The notes below the pieces were generated by a model that was not told the DNA's origin, did not search any database, and worked only from the letters and a program-made list of their open reading frames with translations. Both the position numbers and the translations under genes were made by a program. Shown here piece by piece: positions 5,100 to 7,386 of a DNA stretch of 7,386 bases; the stretch's first letter is position 1, and the number at the start of each line of letters is the position of its first letter. This stretch comes from Thermodesulfovibrionales bacterium (GTDB taxonomy: Bacteria; Nitrospirota; Thermodesulfovibrionia; Thermodesulfovibrionales; Dissulfurispiraceae): positions 1-7,386 of the forward strand of contig JAJOKM010000032.1 in assembly GCA_021129835.1 (NCBI GenBank). The letters run 5' to 3'.

Positions 5100-7253
5100 T
5101 TAGGAGACATTAACCTTCCACGATGTCCCATCCCTTTTGTCCTCAAGTATTATTCCCTTGTCTTCGAGCCCTTTTCTAATGAGATCTGCCTCTGCCCATT
5201 CTTTGTTCTGTCTTGCAATCTGCCTTTCATCTACCCTGGCTACTATGTCATCCACAGATAATGGAATTTTCTTGGTCTTAAGGAGGTCGGCATTCCATTC
5301 TAAGTGCGTCTTGCCAAAAAGATTAAGCACACTTCCGGTGGCTGACAACATATCTCGTGCCATCTTTATCAATGTCTCTGCAGTCTCTCCTGATGGTCTT
5401 AAATCAAGAAACTTATTGATTTCCCTGGCGAGTTCAAATATATGTCCGATGGCAAGAGCGGTATTGAAGTCATCATCCATTGCACTTTCAAATTTATTCT
5501 TAAACTTGCTAACAAAATCTTCAAGCTCGGCTGAATAGATCGCCTTTTTTTGAACCCCGGTGCTCATGGATAAAAATTCATCCATCCTCGCCTTTGTGCT
5601 GTAGTACCTGTCTAGGGAAGATTCTGCGTCGTGCAGTTGCTCATGAGAAAACTCTATCGGACTGCGATAATGGCTCGAGAGCAAAAAAAGCCTTACTGCC
5701 TCGGCATTATATTTATCGAGTATCTCTCGCATTGTGAAGAAGTTCTCAAGAGATTTCGACATTTTTTCCTTGTTGATGGTTATAAAACCGTTGTGCATCC
5801 AGTATTTAACAAAAGGTCTTCCCGTAAGCGCCTCTGACTGTGCAATCTCATTTTCATGATGAGGGAATATGAGGTCAGCACCTCCGCCGTGAATATCGAT
5901 GGACTCTCCCAGATGTTTTATTGCCATTGCAGTGCACTCAATATGCCAGCCAGGCCTACCCCTTCCCCATGGGCTTTCCCACCAGGGCTCTCCTTTCTTT
6001 GATGCCTTCCACAAGGCAAAATCTATGGGGTTTTTCTTCTTCTCATCAACGCAGGCACGGGCGCCAGCCATGAGTTCACCTTTCTGCTTTTTTGATAGCT
6101 TTCCATATTCTGGGAACCTATCCACAGAAAAATACAGACTTTTATTGTCATTGTCAGCAACTTCATAAGCATAGCCTTTGTCAATAAGAATCTTTATTAC
6201 TTCAATTATATCTTCTATGTGCCCCGTTGCCCTTGGTTCAACATCTGCCTTGCTGACTCCGAGTCTATCCATATCACTATAAAATTCATCTATATACTTT
6301 CTGGCAACAGCATCCCATGATGTCCCCTCCTCCTCTGCCTTATTTATTATCTTGTCGTCGATATCCGTAAAATTCCTTACATATTTGACATTAAATCCCC
6401 TGTACTGAAGATACCTCTTTATTACATCAAAAACTACAGCGCTCCTTGCATGTCCGATATGACAGTGATTATATGCAGTGACGCCGCAGGCATACATTCC
6501 TATAGTCTCTCTTTGGAGTGGTATAAAATCCTCTTTTTTACCTGTCATGGTATTGAATATCAGCATTGTCTTTGTTCCTCCCTGGTAATAGCCCCTTTTG
6601 CCTTCTATCTTCTCTATCCTGCTTTCCAGTCTCGCAATATATTCCGTATGCGTGCGAAGTTTTTCCTCAATGGGGTCCGGAAGCTTGACATGGTCAAGAA
6701 CTTCCACAGGACCTTCTTCTTCTATCCTTATAATCTTTCTTTTGACAATCCTGCCAGGCACACCAACGACGATGGAATGCTCAGGTGCAGGCTTCAAGAC
6801 GACAGAATTTGCACCTATCTTAACACCGTCACTAATCCTTATAGGTCCGAGGACCTTCGATCCAGCGCCAACTACAACATGATTCCCCAGGGTCGGATGC
6901 CTTTTCCCCTTTTCTTTTCCCGTGCCACCTAGTGTGACACCCTGATACAACAAGCAGTCTTCACCTATCTCCGTAGTCTCACCTATCACGACACCCATTC
7001 CATGGTCAATAAAGAGACCGGCTCCTATCTTTGCAGCAGGATGTATCTCTATTCCTGTCAGAAATCTTGCAATATGGGATATAAACCTTGGCATGACTGG
7101 GATTTTGAGCCTCCACAAAAAGTGACTTATTCTGTGAATAAATATGGCGTGAAAGCCGGGATATGCGAGCAAAACCTCAATGATATTCCTTGCAGAAGGA
7201 TCCCGTTCAAAGACAGCGCTCAAATCCTTTTTTATTTCATGCCAGAAACCCAC
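5100..7253 (-). CDS. cysE-cysS: CysE-CysS fusion: serine O-acetyltransferase joined to cysteinyl-tRNA synthetase
   Basis: One 717-codon frame. Residues 1-176 are serine acetyltransferase (serine + acetyl-CoA to O-acetylserine). They include the N-terminal helical part ERDPSARNIIEVLLAYPGFHAI, the left-handed beta-helix, D83-H84 in FIDHGMGVVIGET, RHPTLG with H119, and VVGVPGRIVKR. Residues 190-218 look coiled-coil, as in stand-alone CysE of this short type. Residues 230-717 are a complete CysRS (488 aa): Zn ligand C256 in YACGVT, HIGH 265-268, GWHIECTAM with C440, HHENE 465-469, and KMSKS 497-501. The start is GTG 7253 with AGAGGAG 10 nt upstream; an in-frame stop lies just before. The 11-residue junction still contains a Shine-Dalgarno sequence before Met230, so free CysRS may also be made. 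Fusion would bury the CysE C-terminus, which normally docks into CysK. A missed stop from a base error cannot be excluded, though no stop occurs at the junction in the other two frames. Confidence 0.9.
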   Translation of the reverse strand: MGFWHEIKKDLSAVFERDPSARNIIEVLLAYPGFHAIFIHRISHFLWRLKIPVMPRFISHIARFLTGIEIHPAAKIGAGLFIDHGMGVVIGETTEIGEDCLLYQGVTLGGTGKEKGKRHPTLGNHVVVGAGSKVLGPIRISDGVKIGANSVVLKPAPEHSIVVGVPGRIVKRKIIRIEEEGPVEVLDHVKLPDPIEEKLRTHTEYIARLESRIEKIEGKRGYYQGGTKTMLIFNTMTGKKEDFIPLQRETIGMYACGVTAYNHCHIGHARSAVVFDVIKRYLQYRGFNVKYVRNFTDIDDKIINKAEEEGTSWDAVARKYIDEFYSDMDRLGVSKADVEPRATGHIEDIIEVIKILIDKGYAYEVADNDNKSLYFSVDRFPEYGKLSKKQKGELMAGARACVDEKKKNPIDFALWKASKKGEPWWESPWGRGRPGWHIECTAMAIKHLGESIDIHGGGADLIFPHHENEIAQSEALTGRPFVKYWMHNGFITINKEKMSKSLENFFTMREILDKYNAEAVRLFLLSSHYRSPIEFSHEQLHDAESSLDRYYSTKARMDEFLSMSTGVQKKAIYSAELEDFVSKFKNKFESAMDDDFNTALAIGHIFELAREINKFLDLRPSGETAETLIKMARDMLSATGSVLNLFGKTHLEWNADLLKTKKIPLSVDDIVARVDERQIARQNKEWAEADLIRKGLEDKGIILEDKRDGTSWKVNVS
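6576..6582 (-). promoter_or_regulatory. Internal ribosome-binding site before cysS Met230
   Basis: GGGAGGA on the minus strand lies 9 nt before the ATG at 6566-6564, where the canonical CysRS N-terminus (MLIFNTMTGKKEDF) begins. It looks like the original cysS start signal retained inside a continuous frame. It suggests that a separate 488-residue CysRS (5100-6566) may be translated as well as, or instead of, the fusion. Confidence 0.6.
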
Positions 7254-7326
7254 CTCAATTCATCTCCTCTAATATAACCATGTTATCAGGCTCACGATTA
7301 ACAACCTTATATTTTCATAACTGATA

Positions 7327-7386
7327 AACTACTCAGGTTGTCATTCCCGAAGTCTTTCTATCGGGAATCCAGCATCCTTGTAGAAG
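7327..7386. repeat. Palindromic intergenic repeat, cut by the window edge
   Basis: ATTCCCGA (7343-7350) and TCGGGAAT (7361-7368) form a perfect 8-bp stem with a 10-nt loop. This resembles the ATTCCCG...CGGGAAT palindromes dispersed between genes in many bacterial genomes. Its left flank, AACTACTCAGGTTGTCA (7327-7343), recurs with one change at the end of the palindromic element in the isc operon. The right side, through 7386, may extend beyond the window. I see no convincing promoter for cysE-cysS between here and 7254. Confidence 0.6.

Noticed and set aside
5048..5113. Very basic 21-codon + strand ORF (MRRRDVKKMRNKKYRTNVRRH)
   Set aside because: Its composition resembles tiny ribosome-associated proteins, but it lies antisense in the cysS-rlmB spacer, overlaps the cysS end, and has no ribosome-binding site; most likely chance.
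7254..7386. T-box leader or promoter for cysE-cysS
   Set aside because: Too short a region is visible, no T-box conserved sequence or terminator/antiterminator pair is seen, and no -35/-10 pair has sensible spacing.

Overview
The window looks like ordinary bacterial chromosome, moderately AT-rich and compactly organised. It carries two tRNA genes, a sulfur-transfer/Fe-S assembly cluster, gpsA, and an rlmB / cysE-cysS group. The IscS-like protein with a degenerate PLP site, a TusA-like protein in the same operon, an Rrf2/IscR regulator and several short palindromic intergenic repeats suggest an anaerobic or sulfide-exposed bacterium. Nitrospirota (Thermodesulfovibrio-like) or a former deltaproteobacterial lineage are guesses from gene style; nothing in the window fixes the taxon. 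I see no phage, transposase, CRISPR or other obvious mobile genes.

Layout. Positions 1-465 (+) hold tRNA-Leu(UAG) and tRNA-Ser(UGA), preceded by an extended -10 element and two small hairpins. Positions 566-3020 (-) read, in transcription order, rrf2/iscR-like regulator, TusA-like carrier, a 124-bp palindromic repeat, iscS-like, iscU. An IscR-type operator overlaps the -35 of the promoter at 3026-3055. The divergent spacer 3060-3295 holds a good + strand promoter for gpsA (3296-4300) and a GC-rich double palindrome in its leader. gpsA converges on, and overlaps by 19 bp, rlmB (4282-5024, -), which is split by a one-base frameshift. Upstream of rlmB is one continuous 717-codon ORF (5100-7253, -) joining serine acetyltransferase (CysE) to cysteinyl-tRNA synthetase (CysS). 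The right edge carries another palindromic repeat.

How the genes fit together. The regulator has the Cys3His pattern of Fe-S-sensing IscR and sits under an IscR-like box, so the sulfur-transfer/IscU operon is probably autoregulated by Fe-S status. The IscS-like protein keeps its persulfide cysteine but lacks the PLP-binding lysine and other cofactor/substrate residues, so it may not desulfurate cysteine. With the TusA-like protein beside it, sulfur may enter scaffold assembly as sulfide or persulfide. The CysE-CysS ORF would link the first committed step of cysteine synthesis to charging of tRNA-Cys. GpsA supplies glycerol-3-phosphate for phospholipids, and RlmB methylates 23S rRNA.

Most noteworthy: the lysine-less IscS, the CysE-CysS fusion with a ribosome-binding site still embedded at the junction, the palindromic element inside the isc operon that creates a false N-terminal extension on iscS, and a 17-bp motif shared by two otherwise different repeats.
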